Shown here piece after piece: positions 36,128 through 46,500 of a DNA stretch of 64,000 bases. Numbering within the stretch: position 1 is the first letter of the stretch; each line of letters begins with the position of its first letter. The DNA comes from Terrabacter sp. MAHUQ-38 (GTDB lineage Bacteria > Actinomycetota > Actinomycetes > Actinomycetales > Dermatophilaceae), in contig NZ_JACVCU010000002.1 in NCBI RefSeq assembly GCF_014518425.1, forward strand, positions 806,001 through 870,000, in the 5' to 3' direction. The translations under genes were made by a program, and so were the position numbers. The notes under the pieces are model-generated. The model did not search any database and was not told the DNA's origin. It saw nothing but the letters and a program-made list of their open reading frames with translations.

Positions 36128-37690
36128 TCACGGTCGGTCCGTGGCCTCGGGCGCGGGCTCGGACGACGCGACGACCGCGGCGAGATCGCCGGTGTCGGAG
36201 AGCACGGGTGCGGTGCTGACCCCGGCCACGGGCTCCGGGTCGACGGGCATCGTCGCGCCGGCGGCGGGCCGCGGCCGCACGCCCTGGCGTTTGGCCAGGA
36301 TCAGTCCGGCGAAGTACGTGCCGAGCGACACGCCCGCCGCCAGCGCCAGGCCGAGCCCGAAGGCCTGCAGCAGCGTCGGTAGGCCGGTGACGAAGCCGTT
36401 GCCGTCCGGGTCGGTCACGAGCTGCGAGATGCCTTGGTAGGCCATGAAACCGGGCAGGAGCGGAACGATGGCTGCGGTCGTCACGGCGAGCGCGGAGATC
36501 GTGAGACGCCGGGCGACGATCCGGGCCGCGAAACCGATGATGAGTGCGGCGGCCGCCGACGCAGCAAGCGCACCGAAACCGAGCCGCTCCGCGACGGCCA
36601 GGATGACCCAGCCCGAGCCGCCGGCGAACCCCGCCACGGCCACGGCGCGTCCGCTCGAGTAGGACTGGACCGCGAAGCCGACCGAGATGATGACCGAGCA
36701 GAGAACCTGGACGAGCAGCTCGTCGCTGAGCATGGTCTGGGCCTCGATCGCGATCGGGTAGCCGAGACGCTGGCCGATCGCGAGGACGATCGAGATGCCG
36801 ACCGCGATGCCCAGCGAGAGCACGACCACCTCGAACGCGCGTGCCCCTGCGGTGACGTAGTAGCCCTCGAGCGCGTCCTCCGCAGCTCCGACGATCGAGA
36901 GCCCCGACAGGAGCAGGACGATGCCGGACGCGACGACGAGCGACGGTGAGAGGGTGCCGAGGAGCGTCAGGCCGGTCGACTGTGCCACGACGACGAGGGT
37001 CGCGACGACGGTCGGGATCGCCGCTCCCACACACTGGGCGAAGAACGCCGCGACGCCGGCCCCAGTGAGCCACGTGAGGACCCGCCCGACGAGGGTGGCC
37101 GTGAGGAAGCTGAGCACGATGATGGCCGGGCCCGCCCCGACGAGCCCCGCCACGCCCGCCGCCAGCGCCCCGCCGGCCATGGTGACGACCCACCGGCGAT
37201 AGGGGTGCGGCGCCGTGATGACGGCGTCGAAGCGCACCCGCGCCTCCTCGACCTCGACGGGGTCCTGCGTCAGGTCGACGATGAGGCTGCGCAGGCGCTC
37301 GAGCCGCGTGTAGTCCTGCACGCGGAACCGCACGATGCGCAGGACGGAGATCGGGTCGGCGTACGGGCCACGGTGGTAGGAGACCGTGACCGACGTGTAC
37401 GTGACGTCGACGTGCACCGCGCTCAGGCCGTATGCCTTCGTCAAGGTGATCACGGTCGCCGTGACGTCGGCGGCCGCCGCGCCGGTCGCGAGCATCGCGA
37501 CCCCGGCCCGCATCGCGAGGTCGATGACGGCGAGCGCGGTCTGCGAGTCGACGCCGTCGGGGGTCGTCCAGATCGCGATCTCGTCGGTCGGTGGCCTGCT
37601 CGGGCGCATCGCCCGCCTCGTGCTCGCCCGCAGCGAGGGCAGGCTCCGGTGGGCCGTGGTCGGCCGGGAGGATCGGTCCTTGGGAGCCAC
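36128..37690 (-). CDS. Threonine/serine exporter ThrE-family protein
   Basis: A 520-residue protein. Residues 50-170 are the soluble N-terminal ThrE domain (DLAMRAGVAMLATGAAAADVT, YGLSAVHVDVTYTSV) and residues 170-470 contain about ten hydrophobic helices, with the ThrE_2 signature VPLLPGFMAYQG near 415. ThrE exports threonine and serine in Corynebacterium. The 50-residue tails at both ends are disordered. It diverges from the aminopeptidase P gene, and an octamer hairpin follows it. Confidence 0.9.
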   Translation of the reverse strand: MAPKDRSSRPTTAHRSLPSLRASTRRAMRPSRPPTDEIAIWTTPDGVDSQTALAVIDLAMRAGVAMLATGAAAADVTATVITLTKAYGLSAVHVDVTYTSVTVSYHRGPYADPISVLRIVRFRVQDYTRLERLRSLIVDLTQDPVEVEEARVRFDAVITAPHPYRRWVVTMAGGALAAGVAGLVGAGPAIIVLSFLTATLVGRVLTWLTGAGVAAFFAQCVGAAIPTVVATLVVVAQSTGLTLLGTLSPSLVVASGIVLLLSGLSIVGAAEDALEGYYVTAGARAFEVVVLSLGIAVGISIVLAIGQRLGYPIAIEAQTMLSDELLVQVLCSVIISVGFAVQSYSSGRAVAVAGFAGGSGWVILAVAERLGFGALAASAAAALIIGFAARIVARRLTISALAVTTAAIVPLLPGFMAYQGISQLVTDPDGNGFVTGLPTLLQAFGLGLALAAGVSLGTYFAGLILAKRQGVRPRPAAGATMPVDPEPVAGVSTAPVLSDTGDLAAVVASSEPAPEATDRP

Positions 37691-37800
37691 CCCCAGACTG
37701 TATGCCGCACGCCCCCGACGGCCGGTACCCGGTGGGGGTCTCGGCGGCCCCGAAAACCGGGTTCGGCGGCATCCGGCCCCCGTGACACGATGGCGGGGTG

Positions 37801-39360
37801 ATGAGTGAAGAGCAGAAGACCTCTCCGAGCCGCAAGCGCCCGACGACCGAGGAGTTCCGGGCCTTCGTCGCGAGCGGTTGGGCGCCCCGCAGCACCGAGG
37901 TGACCCCTCGGGCCGAGGTCGCCGACCACGCAGCGCGTCGTCGTGACGCCGTCAGCGCCGCCTTCCCGGGCGAGCGCCTCGTCGTCCCGGCCGGTGGCCT
38001 CAAGGTGCGCAGCAACGACACCGACTACGTGTTCCGGCCGCACAGCGCGTTCGCCCACCTGACGGGCCTCGGCAGTGACCGTGAGCCCGACGCCGTCCTC
38101 GTCCTCGAACCGCGCACCTCCGGCGACGACAGAGACGGCGCCAGGAGCACCGACGGGCACGAGGCGATCCTCTACTTCCGGCCGCTCGCCGACCGCGACA
38201 CCGAGGAGTTCTTCGGCGACTCGCGCTACGGCGAGTTCTGGGTAGGCGCCCGCCCGACGCTCGCCGACATCGAGTCCGAGCTCGGCGTCACGGCCCGACA
38301 CATCGACGAGTTCGACGACGCCGTGGGCAAGGACGCGGGCCAGGTCACGATCCGCGTCGTGCGCGACGCGGACGTCGACATGGCCGCGCAGGTCGACCGG
38401 GCCCGCGATGCGGCCGCGCAGACGCGGGCGTCGGGCGAGTCCGAGGCCCGCGCCGACCGGGAGCGCGAGGCCGACGAGCAGCTCGCCCACTTCCTGTCGA
38501 CGCTGCGTTTCGTGAAGGACGAGTGGGAGGTCGAGCAGATGCGCGACGCCGTCGAGGGCACCCACAAGGGCTTCGACGCGGTCATCGCCGACCTGCCCGA
38601 GGCGGTCCGCCGCGGCCGCGGCGAGCGGTGGGTCGAGGGCGTGTTCGGCATGCATGCCCGCCACCACGGCAACGGCATCGGCTACGACTCCATCTGCGCG
38701 AGCGGCGACCACGCCAACACGCTCCACTGGATCAAGAACACCGGCGACATCAAGGACGGCGACCTGCTGCTGCTCGACGCCGGCGTCGAGGTCGACTCGC
38801 TGTTCACGGCCGACATCACCCGCACCCTGCCCGTCAGCGGCACCTTCACCGACGCGCAGCGCACGGTCTACGACGCCGTGTACGCCGCCCAGGAGGCCGG
38901 GATCGCCGCCTGCAAGCCGGGCAACACCTTCAGCGACGTCCACGCCGCCGCGATCCGCGTCATCGCCGAGCACCTCCACGCGTGGGGCCTGCTGCCCGTG
39001 GGCGTCGACGTCGAGGGCACGCTCGACCTCGAGCACGGGCAGTACCACCGTCGCTGGATGGTCCACGGCACGAGCCACCACCTCGGCCTCGACGTCCACG
39101 ACTGCGCCCTCGCCACCCGTGAGGAGTACTCCGACGCCGAGCTGCTGCCCGGCATGATCCTCACCGTCGAGCCGGGTCTCTACTTCAAGGCCGACGACGA
39201 GCTGGTCCCCGCCGAGTTCCGAGGCATCGGCGTGCGCATCGAGGACGACGTCCTCATCACCGAGGACGGCTGCGAGAACCTCTCGGCCGCGATGCCGCGC
39301 AGCAGCACCGACGTGGAGCAGTGGATCGCCGGCATCTGGGCGGCCTCCGCGAAGGGCTGA
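37801..39360 (+). CDS. pepP: Xaa-Pro aminopeptidase (aminopeptidase P, M24B)
   Basis: A 519-residue metallopeptidase with an N-terminal AMP_N domain (FRPHSAFAHLTGLGSDREPDAVLVL) and a C-terminal pita-bread domain. Metal ligands are in LLLDAGVEVDSLFTADITRT, HGTSHHLGLDVHD, TVEPGLYF and the final IGVRIEDD. It releases N-terminal residues next to proline. Start at ATG 37801; GTG 37798 directly before it is an alternative. A charged insertion (SGESEARADREREADEQ) sits between the domains near residue 225. Confidence 0.93.
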   Translation: MSEEQKTSPSRKRPTTEEFRAFVASGWAPRSTEVTPRAEVADHAARRRDAVSAAFPGERLVVPAGGLKVRSNDTDYVFRPHSAFAHLTGLGSDREPDAVLVLEPRTSGDDRDGARSTDGHEAILYFRPLADRDTEEFFGDSRYGEFWVGARPTLADIESELGVTARHIDEFDDAVGKDAGQVTIRVVRDADVDMAAQVDRARDAAAQTRASGESEARADREREADEQLAHFLSTLRFVKDEWEVEQMRDAVEGTHKGFDAVIADLPEAVRRGRGERWVEGVFGMHARHHGNGIGYDSICASGDHANTLHWIKNTGDIKDGDLLLLDAGVEVDSLFTADITRTLPVSGTFTDAQRTVYDAVYAAQEAGIAACKPGNTFSDVHAAAIRVIAEHLHAWGLLPVGVDVEGTLDLEHGQYHRRWMVHGTSHHLGLDVHDCALATREEYSDAELLPGMILTVEPGLYFKADDELVPAEFRGIGVRIEDDVLITEDGCENLSAAMPRSSTDVEQWIAGIWAASAKG

Positions 39361-39380
39361 GCACAGACCTCAGAGGCCGG

Positions 39381-40556
39381 TCAACGCGTCATCGGGACGT
39401 CGCTCGGGGGTGCGGGGTCGATACCGACGCTGCCGCCCGAGCCGCCGCCCGTCGAGCCGGGCACCTCGGTCGGGGTGTCCGGCGCGACCGGCCCGCCGGT
39501 GGACACCGAGCCGTCAGACGACACGGAGCCGTTCGGGTCGGGCCCGGGGATCGGCGGGCTCCACTGCTCCACGAGGTCCACGAGGTCCCCGGCGTCGACG
39601 CTCTCGAGGTTCGAACCGAGGACCGCAGGGTCGCACGCGGGGTCGACGTTGATACGCACGGCCGGCCCGACGGCATACGTGAGCACGAGCCCGAAGCGGG
39701 AGTCAGTCGCCTTGCCCGATCCCTCGCAGGTCTGGCCCGTCGGGCGCGTGGCGAGGGCGCGGAGCGCGCTGACGACCTCGGCCGACTGCGACGCCTCGAG
39801 CTCGGTCGCCTTCGTCGCGCCGTCGGCCGACGTGCGGCAGACCGTCACCTCGGGGTCGCCGTCGGGGGCGAGCGATCGGTCGTCGCCCAGCCGGCCCCAC
39901 GACCACTGGTTGCACGCCCCCGCGAGCTCAGCGGGCGGGCGCCGCGTGCCGAACATCCCGTCGAGCGTGATGCCGAGCGGGGCGCCCGACGTGAAGTCAC
40001 CGTTGGTGGACGTGGAGCAGGAGTTCGCGTCGGCCTTCGCCGCCACCCACACGATCGCATCGCCGTACGCGGCACCCACGAGGTATGCCGTCTCGTTGCC
40101 GGCCATCGCCGTGCACGCGCGCGGCAGCTTGTTCCACCGCGGGGCCCAGGTCAGCGCCTCGACCACCTCGGCACGCTGCGACTCGGTGGCGACCGTGCGC
40201 TTCTGGAGCCTGAAGGGGGCAGCGAGCGGCTTCGTCGCCATGACGTCCATGACGGGATAGCCGCAGACGACGAGCGACCGCGGCTCACGGTCGGGCAGCA
40301 GGCGCGCAGCGCCGACGACGCCCTGCGGCTTCTCGGGGACCGTCATCCCCTCGGCCGATGCGAGCGAGGCGGGGCACTCGAGGGCGCCGTCCGAGCCCAT
40401 CGGCTGGGTCGTCACTGGACGGAGCGTGCCCACGGCGTCCCCGGTTGCGCCGGGAGCCGGGGTCGACCCGCACCCGCTGAGGGCGAGGACGCCGACCACC
40501 GCACCCGCCGCGAGGCGCTGGCGCACGGCATTCGGCGTGGAGCTGCGGGTCTGCAT
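39381..40556 (-). CDS. Secreted lipoprotein, septum-formation-like, function unknown
   Basis: A 391-residue protein with a lipoprotein signal peptide: charged MQTRSS, a hydrophobic stretch and lipobox LALSGC with the modified Cys at residue 29. The mature part repeats a Cys-containing unit (LVVCGYP, PRACTAMAG, GACNQWSWG, VTVCRTS), compatible with disulfide-bonded duplicated domains. The last 60 residues are Gly/Ser/Pro/Asp-rich, a cell-wall linker-like tail. AAGGAG precedes ATG 40556. No enzyme motif is recognised. It is convergent with the pepP gene. Confidence 0.72.
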   Translation of the reverse strand: MQTRSSTPNAVRQRLAAGAVVGVLALSGCGSTPAPGATGDAVGTLRPVTTQPMGSDGALECPASLASAEGMTVPEKPQGVVGAARLLPDREPRSLVVCGYPVMDVMATKPLAAPFRLQKRTVATESQRAEVVEALTWAPRWNKLPRACTAMAGNETAYLVGAAYGDAIVWVAAKADANSCSTSTNGDFTSGAPLGITLDGMFGTRRPPAELAGACNQWSWGRLGDDRSLAPDGDPEVTVCRTSADGATKATELEASQSAEVVSALRALATRPTGQTCEGSGKATDSRFGLVLTYAVGPAVRINVDPACDPAVLGSNLESVDAGDLVDLVEQWSPPIPGPDPNGSVSSDGSVSTGGPVAPDTPTEVPGSTGGGSGGSVGIDPAPPSDVPMTR

Positions 40557-40666
40557 CGGGGACTCCTTCGTCGGGGATCCGTCACCCAGAAGGACACACG
40601 AGGTGCCCCGTTCGTTGCGCCGGCACCGAACCGGATGGCAGCCGGACGACAACCGGGCGGCGGGCT

Positions 40667-41251
40667 TCAGCCGGCCGGCGGTGGACCCGGCTCGTCGGCG
40701 GGCGTCGCGGGCGGCGTGGCGGGAACGGTGCCGAAGCCCGCGCTGCCACCGACGGTGATGCCGGCGTCGGCGAGGATCTGCCGGCCCTGCTGGGCGAACT
40801 TGTGCTCGACGAAGACCTCGTAGCGTGTCGCGACGACCTGGCTCACCGACGCGAAGTCACGCACACCACGGGTGAAGGCGTAGCCGACGACCGACCAGAC
40901 GAGACCGAAGACGGCGCCGTAGAGGGCCGTGAAGAGGAGCAGCGTGACCGGGCTGGTCGGCCGGGAGAACAACGACAGGATGAGACCCACGAACAGGCCC
41001 AGCCACACGCCCGACAGCGCGCCGCCGAGCGCGACCCGACCCCAGGTGAGGCGCGCGGTGACCCGCTCGAGCTGCTTGAGGTCGGTCCCTACGATGAGGC
41101 AGTTCTCCACCGGGAACTGGTTGTCGGAGAGGGTGTCGACAGCCCGTTGCGCCTCCTCGTACTTCTCGAAGACCCCCAGCGACATGGGGTACTCGAGGGA
41201 CAGCGTGGCGAATCCCTGCCGTCCCCCCGGACCCTTCGGTTGCAGGCTCAT
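40667..41251 (-). CDS. General stress protein (YflT/GSP17-like) with membrane segments
   Basis: A 194-residue protein. The YflT-like domain begins SLGVFEKYEEAQRAVDTLSDNQFP (residues 24-47). Two glycine-rich hydrophobic helices (about residues 70-90 and 100-125) form a likely hairpin in the membrane, and the C-terminus is Pro/Ala-rich. Such proteins accompany general stress responses in Gram-positives; the biochemical role is unknown. It lies after the acyl-CoA dehydrogenase gene on the same strand with a 40-base gap. Confidence 0.82.
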   Translation of the reverse strand: MSLQPKGPGGRQGFATLSLEYPMSLGVFEKYEEAQRAVDTLSDNQFPVENCLIVGTDLKQLERVTARLTWGRVALGGALSGVWLGLFVGLILSLFSRPTSPVTLLLFTALYGAVFGLVWSVVGYAFTRGVRDFASVSQVVATRYEVFVEHKFAQQGRQILADAGITVGGSAGFGTVPATPPATPADEPGPPPAG

Positions 41252-41291
41252 GCATCCATCCTCGCACTCCGCCCGGCGCGGCGAGGCGCCC

Positions 41292-42491
41292 TCAGGCCTT
41301 GAGCTTGTAGTCCTCGACGAGGCGTCGACCGATGATCATCCGCTGGATGTCGGCGGTGCCCTCACCGATGAGCAGCATCGGCGCCTCGCGGTAGAGGCGC
41401 TCGATCTCGTACTCCTTCGAGTAGCCGTAGCCGCCGTGGATGCGGAAGCTGTCCTCGACGACCTGCGAACAGTACTCGGACGCAAGATACTTCGCCATCC
41501 CGGCTTCGAGGTCGTTGCGCTGGCCCGAGTCCTTCTTGCGCGCGGCCTTCACCATCATCTCGTGCGCCGCCTCGACCTTGACGGCCATGTCGGCGAGACG
41601 GAACAGGACCGCCTGGTGGTCGACGATCTTCTTGCCGAACGTCTCGCGCTGCTGCGCATAGGACACCCCGAGCTCGAACGCCCTTCTCGACACACCACAT
41701 CCGCGCGCGGCGACGTTGACCCGGCCCACCTCGACGCCGTCCATCATCTGGTAGAAGCCTTTGCCCGGCTCGCCGCCCAGGATCTGCGCGTCGCTCGTGC
41801 GGTGGCCATCGAAGATGAGCTCGGTCGTGTCGACGCCCTTGTAGCCCATCTTGTCGATCTTGCCGGGCACGGTGACGCCCTGGGCCGTCTCGCCGAAGCC
41901 GGGCTCCTTGTCGATGAGGAAGGTCGTCATGTTCTTGTAGACCGAGTCGGCGCCCGTGTCCGTCTTGACGAGGACGGCGACGAGGTTCGCCGAGCCGCCG
42001 TTCGTCAGCCACATCTTCTGGCCGTTGATGGTCCACTCGCCGGCGCCGTCGCGGACCGCCTTGGTCTTGATCGCCGAGACGTCGGAGCCGCAGCCGGGCT
42101 CGCTCATCGAGAAGGCGCCGCGGATCTCTCCCGTCGCCATCTTGGGCAGGTAGTGCTGCTTCTGCTCCTCGGTGCCGTGCTGGAGCACCATGTACGCGAC
42201 GATGAAGTGGGTGTTGATGATGCCGCTGACGCTCATCCAGCCGCGGGCGATCTCCTCGACGCAGAGCGCGTACGTCAGGAGCGACTCGCCGAGCCCGCCG
42301 TACTCCTCGGGGATCATCAGCCCGAAGATCCCCATCTGCTTCATCTGCTCGACGATGGAGGAGGGGTACTCGTCCTTGTGCTCGAGCTCCGTCGCGACGG
42401 GGAGGATCTGCTCGTCGACGAACTCGCGGACGAGCTTGAGCAGCTCGGTCTGCTCCTCGGAGAGGCCGTCGGTCTGCTGGAGTCGGGACAT
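41292..42491 (-). CDS. Acyl-CoA dehydrogenase
   Basis: A 399-residue flavoprotein of the usual length. The FAD and substrate region is FSMSEPGCGSDVSAIKT near residues 128-145 and WLTNGG, and the C-terminal signature is DSFRIHGGYGYSKEYEIERLYREA near 345. The catalytic Glu should be that of IGEGTAD near 377, the usual acyl-CoA dehydrogenase position. It introduces a trans-2 double bond into acyl-CoA and passes electrons to ETF. Chain-length class cannot be told. Next upstream is the caspase-like gene. Confidence 0.93.
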   Translation of the reverse strand: MSRLQQTDGLSEEQTELLKLVREFVDEQILPVATELEHKDEYPSSIVEQMKQMGIFGLMIPEEYGGLGESLLTYALCVEEIARGWMSVSGIINTHFIVAYMVLQHGTEEQKQHYLPKMATGEIRGAFSMSEPGCGSDVSAIKTKAVRDGAGEWTINGQKMWLTNGGSANLVAVLVKTDTGADSVYKNMTTFLIDKEPGFGETAQGVTVPGKIDKMGYKGVDTTELIFDGHRTSDAQILGGEPGKGFYQMMDGVEVGRVNVAARGCGVSRRAFELGVSYAQQRETFGKKIVDHQAVLFRLADMAVKVEAAHEMMVKAARKKDSGQRNDLEAGMAKYLASEYCSQVVEDSFRIHGGYGYSKEYEIERLYREAPMLLIGEGTADIQRMIIGRRLVEDYKLKA

Positions 42492-42641
42492 GCTCGGATC
42501 GCCACCTTGCGTCTGGGCCGTGCGTCGGGCCTTGCGTCAACTCCGACCGAGTATGCCGTCGCCCCGGGGGCGCGGTCAGCGCGCTCGCGTGTGAGTACCG
42601 ACACCTGTGTCCTCGCTCACCGGGGAGGGGACCGCGGCCGG

Positions 42642-43517
42642 CTACCAGGGCTGCCCGAACCCGACCTTCTTCGACTTGACCGGGCCTTCGAGCGTCGAGC
42701 GTTGGCTGAAGTCGCCGTCCTTGAGTCCGGCGGTGACGGATCGGAGCAGCTCGGTGCGGGTGGCGGTCGGGCTGTCCTTCATGGCCTTGAGGAACAGGTA
42801 GGTGAACGCGCCGTTGGAACGGCCGTCGAAGGTGGCGTCCGACGCCGTCTGGTCGGGCTTGCAGGCGGCGAAGAGCACCGGTTTGGATGCCGTCGACCGG
42901 CTCCTCACGAGCTCGACGAGGGCCTTGCGGTCGACGGTGCGCACGGGTGTGGCCGCTCGCAGCGAGCGGGTCTGCTCCAGCCCCCGGCGGGTCGGCGCGG
43001 GCAGGAAGCGGGGACGGCGGCCGAGCAGCTGCGCCTGGAGGATCTCTTCGAGGTCCTTGAGTCCCGTGCCGCTGTGGCACGTGTCGAGGAGCACCTCGAG
43101 CAGCACCCCCGATGGGACGCGGGCGAAGAGGTCGCGCAGCTCGTCGTCGACGATGACCGTGTCACGGTCCCACTGGTCGCCCTTCTGGCGGATGTCGTAG
43201 CAGGCGAAGGCCTCGTCGAGGTCGTCCGCCTCCTGGTCGCCGCCTGGCTCGTTGGGCACCTGGGTGCCGTGGCTCGACAGCGTGAAGACGAGGTGGTCGC
43301 CCGGCTTCGCGGACCCGACGAGCTTCTCGAGGGCGTCCATGACGTTGCGCCGGGTGGCGTCGGCGTCGGTCAGGACCGTCGTGGAACGAGCGGTGAAACC
43401 GAGTGGCCTCAGCGCCTTGGCGATGTCGTTGGCGTCGTTGACGCAGCCGGCGAGCCAGCTGGTGTGCGGTAGTGACTTGAACTCGTTGATCCCCACGCAC
43501 AAGGCCCTGCGTGCCAT
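42642..43517 (-). CDS. Caspase-family (C14, metacaspase-like) peptidase
   Basis: A 291-residue protein with a complete caspase-like p20 core. It opens ALCVGINEF (beta strand 1), has the catalytic His in TLSSHGTQVP near residue 83 and the catalytic Cys in LDTCHSGTG near 146, with DDLDEAFACYD between them (substrate S1 acidic pocket residues). The C-terminal part has PVLFAACKPDQTA and NGAFTYLFLKAM. There is no signal or membrane segment, so it is cytosolic. ATG 43517 follows AAAGGA. It starts 62 bases after the end of the CHAT-hydrolase gene on the same strand, an evident two-gene unit. Bacterial caspases often act in anti-phage or cell-death systems. Confidence 0.9.
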   Translation of the reverse strand: MARRALCVGINEFKSLPHTSWLAGCVNDANDIAKALRPLGFTARSTTVLTDADATRRNVMDALEKLVGSAKPGDHLVFTLSSHGTQVPNEPGGDQEADDLDEAFACYDIRQKGDQWDRDTVIVDDELRDLFARVPSGVLLEVLLDTCHSGTGLKDLEEILQAQLLGRRPRFLPAPTRRGLEQTRSLRAATPVRTVDRKALVELVRSRSTASKPVLFAACKPDQTASDATFDGRSNGAFTYLFLKAMKDSPTATRTELLRSVTAGLKDGDFSQRSTLEGPVKSKKVGFGQPW

Positions 43518-43579
43518 GGCCGTTCCTTTCCCTGGTCCGGAACCCCTCGGGTGAGTGGGTTCGACTGTGTCGTAGCCGT

Positions 43580-46500
43580 TCACACCGCCCGGAGGACGGC
43601 GTCGGGTCTCGCGTAGACGACGTAGGCCAGCCACGTCGGGTCGTCGGCGTCGCGGGCGGCAGCCCGCGCGAGGGCGCTCGCGCGGGACATCGGCGTGCCC
43701 TTGAGCAGCTCCTCGTAGAGCGTCTCGACGAAGACGCGCGCGGGCTCCTCCTGCACCGACCACAGGCACGACACGAAGGCCGAGGCGCCGGCGTCGAGGA
43801 ACGCCTTGGCGAAGCCCCCCACGGTCGTGAAGAGCTCACCCGAGCGCCCGGTCTGGCAGGCGTTGAGCACGACGAGCGGCCCGGGGACGCCGGGGTCGGT
43901 CCAGTCGACGTTCTGCGAGACGTCCGTCGAGCTGAGGTACTGCTCGCGTACGGTCGAGCCACGCCGCTGGCCCCGGAGCAGCACCTTCGCGTCGGCGATC
44001 GCCTCGCTTCGGGCGGCGCCGTGGCCAGAGAAGTGCAGCAGGTCGAAGCCGCCTCCGCGCAGGAGACGCTCGACACCGCTGGGTGTCGCCGTGACCGGCT
44101 TGGCACCGAAGCGATCGCGGAGGTAGCCGGCCTCGGCGACGCCCACGTCGTTCTTGAACATCGGGTTGGCGTAGACGGGGCAGATCGACCGTGCCCTGCC
44201 GCGGCGGACCCGTACCTCGCGGGGCGGGAAGCTGCCGAGCTGCCAGCGCACGAGACCACCGGAGGCGAGGAATCGAGGCTTGGTGCCGCGCTTGCCGCGC
44301 GGGGGCTTGAGGTGCACCAGCTCCCACGGCACGAACGGCTCGTCGGTGTAGACGATGAGGTCGCGCACGCGCTCGCGGTGCTTCCAGAGGTAGGCCTGCA
44401 TCTCCTCGGGGAAGAACTGGTCGAACAGCAGAGCGCCGGTGTTCTGCAGCTGGGTGAGTCGCTGCCGCGGCGTGAGGTCCGGGTCCTTGATGACCCGCTC
44501 GACCTCGGCGATCCGGTCCCGCACGAACTCGTCCCGGCCGACGATCGGCGCGGACTCGAAGACCTGCTCGGCCTCGCCGGGGACCAGGCGGAGGGCGTAG
44601 CTGTACACCCGCTCCCCCGTGATCCGGCGGCCCTCGACGATGTCGAGGCAGGCGAGCCCGTCGAGCTCCGGGGCGTCGATCCCGGTGTGCACGGCGGCCG
44701 TGGCCGGCGCCGGTGCGACCATGCCGGCCGCAGCCGCCGTCGCCTCGAGGGCCACCGTGGCGACGGGCACCCAGCCCTGGCGCAGCACGATCGACACGCG
44801 GACGGGGCCGGCGGCCAGGGCCCGCGCGCGGAAGGTGAGCTCGCTCGCCCAGTCACCGCTCGGCAGACCGAAGACCTTCGCGTCGGTGTCGAGGACCGTG
44901 ACGTTCTCCTTGGCGTACACCTGCACGTTGATGGGCCGCTCGGCGACGACGTGCACGGTCTCCGCCACGTGGACGGTGCCCTCCGTGGGCGCGAGCTGGG
45001 CCCGGGCGAGGCGGACGCGGACGGTGAAGTCCGTGCCCGGGGTCACGGTCGAGGGCATCTCGGCGGCCAGCTCGGCGGGAGTGGTCACCTCCGCCGGTTC
45101 GGCTCCCACTGCTTCGACGCCCCTGGCACCAGGGCTCGTCTTCTTGGCCACCGACTTCTTCGCCGTGGCCTTCTTGGCCGTGGCTCTCTTCGCCGTCGGC
45201 CTGCGGGCCGCCCTCGGAGGTCGCGGCGGCGCGGCCACTGGTGGGGGGACGGACGGCAACGGAGGCAGCGGTTGCGACGGTGGTAACGGTGGCAGCTCCG
45301 GGACGGCGCCGAGCTCGTCCCCGCCACCGTCGGCCATCTCGAGGCCGCGGTCGCCTCCGGCCTCCGCGCCGACGACGGGGCCCGCGGTCATCCAGTCGGG
45401 CAGGGCCGCCTCGACGTCGGACGCGCCGAGCCCGAGCGGCAGCCACTGCGAGATGGCTCCGATCACCGACAGCTGCGAGAAGTAGTTGACGTGGTGCACG
45501 ACGTCGTTGGTGCCGAGGGCGAACGCGTCGCGCACGTAGCCTCCGGCCGGGCCACCGATCGCGGCCATCGAGTCCGTGTCGACGACGAGGTCGTTGCCGC
45601 CTCGGAAGAGCCCGTCGGCGAAACCCTCGGCGAGCTTCACGGCGAGCTCGCGGGGGAACTCCGGTGGGTTGTGGTGGTCGTCGAAGAGGGAGACGTGGAA
45701 GTCGGACGACACCACGTACCAGCTCGTCCCGGGACCAGGCTGCCCCGGCTGGTCCTGGTTGAGCGTCGTGACGAACGGGCCGTCCGGCGTCATCGCGGCC
45801 AGTCCGGGCACGCCGTCCTCGCCGGCGGCATACGAGACGAGGTACTTCACGAGCGCGCCGACGCCGCGCACGACGCCGCTGACGATGGCGGCGAAGGGAG
45901 CGCCGCCGGGCGCGAGCGACAAGCCGGCCGACGTCGCCATGACGAGGTTCGTGTAGAGGTCGACGAGGTCGTGCCAGCGGGCCGGGTCGGCCAGGTGGGT
46001 GCCGCCGTTGGTGGAGGCGACGAACACGATCGAGTCGACGGCCGCGCGCAGGCTCGAGCCGGGCAGCACCGTCTCGACGAAGGAGCGGGTCACGAGCCCA
46101 CCACGGCTGTGCGTGATGACGTCGATGACGAGCTCGCCGTCGTGCGGCTCGAGCAGCGCAAGGAGGTCGCGCGCGTTGCGCTCGGGGTCGACGCTGAGGG
46201 TGCGATGGTCGAACCCGAGGACCGCGTCGTAGGCCGACACGAGGGTGTCGACGAAGCCCTCCGCGCCGGGGGTCACGGCGAGCGCACCGAACGCACCGGT
46301 CGTCGAGGAGAAGGTGCCGTGCACGAGGAGCAGGACGCGCGCGGGACGGTCGGTCGGCAGCCCCACCTGCCCGATGCCCTCGACCGGTCGCCAGGCGTCG
46401 AGCGCCCCGCCGCTGACGTGGACGAGCCCGGTGCTGACGCTCGACTCCAACCGCTCGACGACCTTGCCGACGATGACGGGTGCCGCGAAGCGCAGGACGA

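Noticed and set aside
43162-44856. Long minus-strand frame overlapping the CHAT gene
   Set aside because: Composition is Arg/Ser/Pro-rich and it runs in another frame across the CHAT catalytic region, which has clear motifs.
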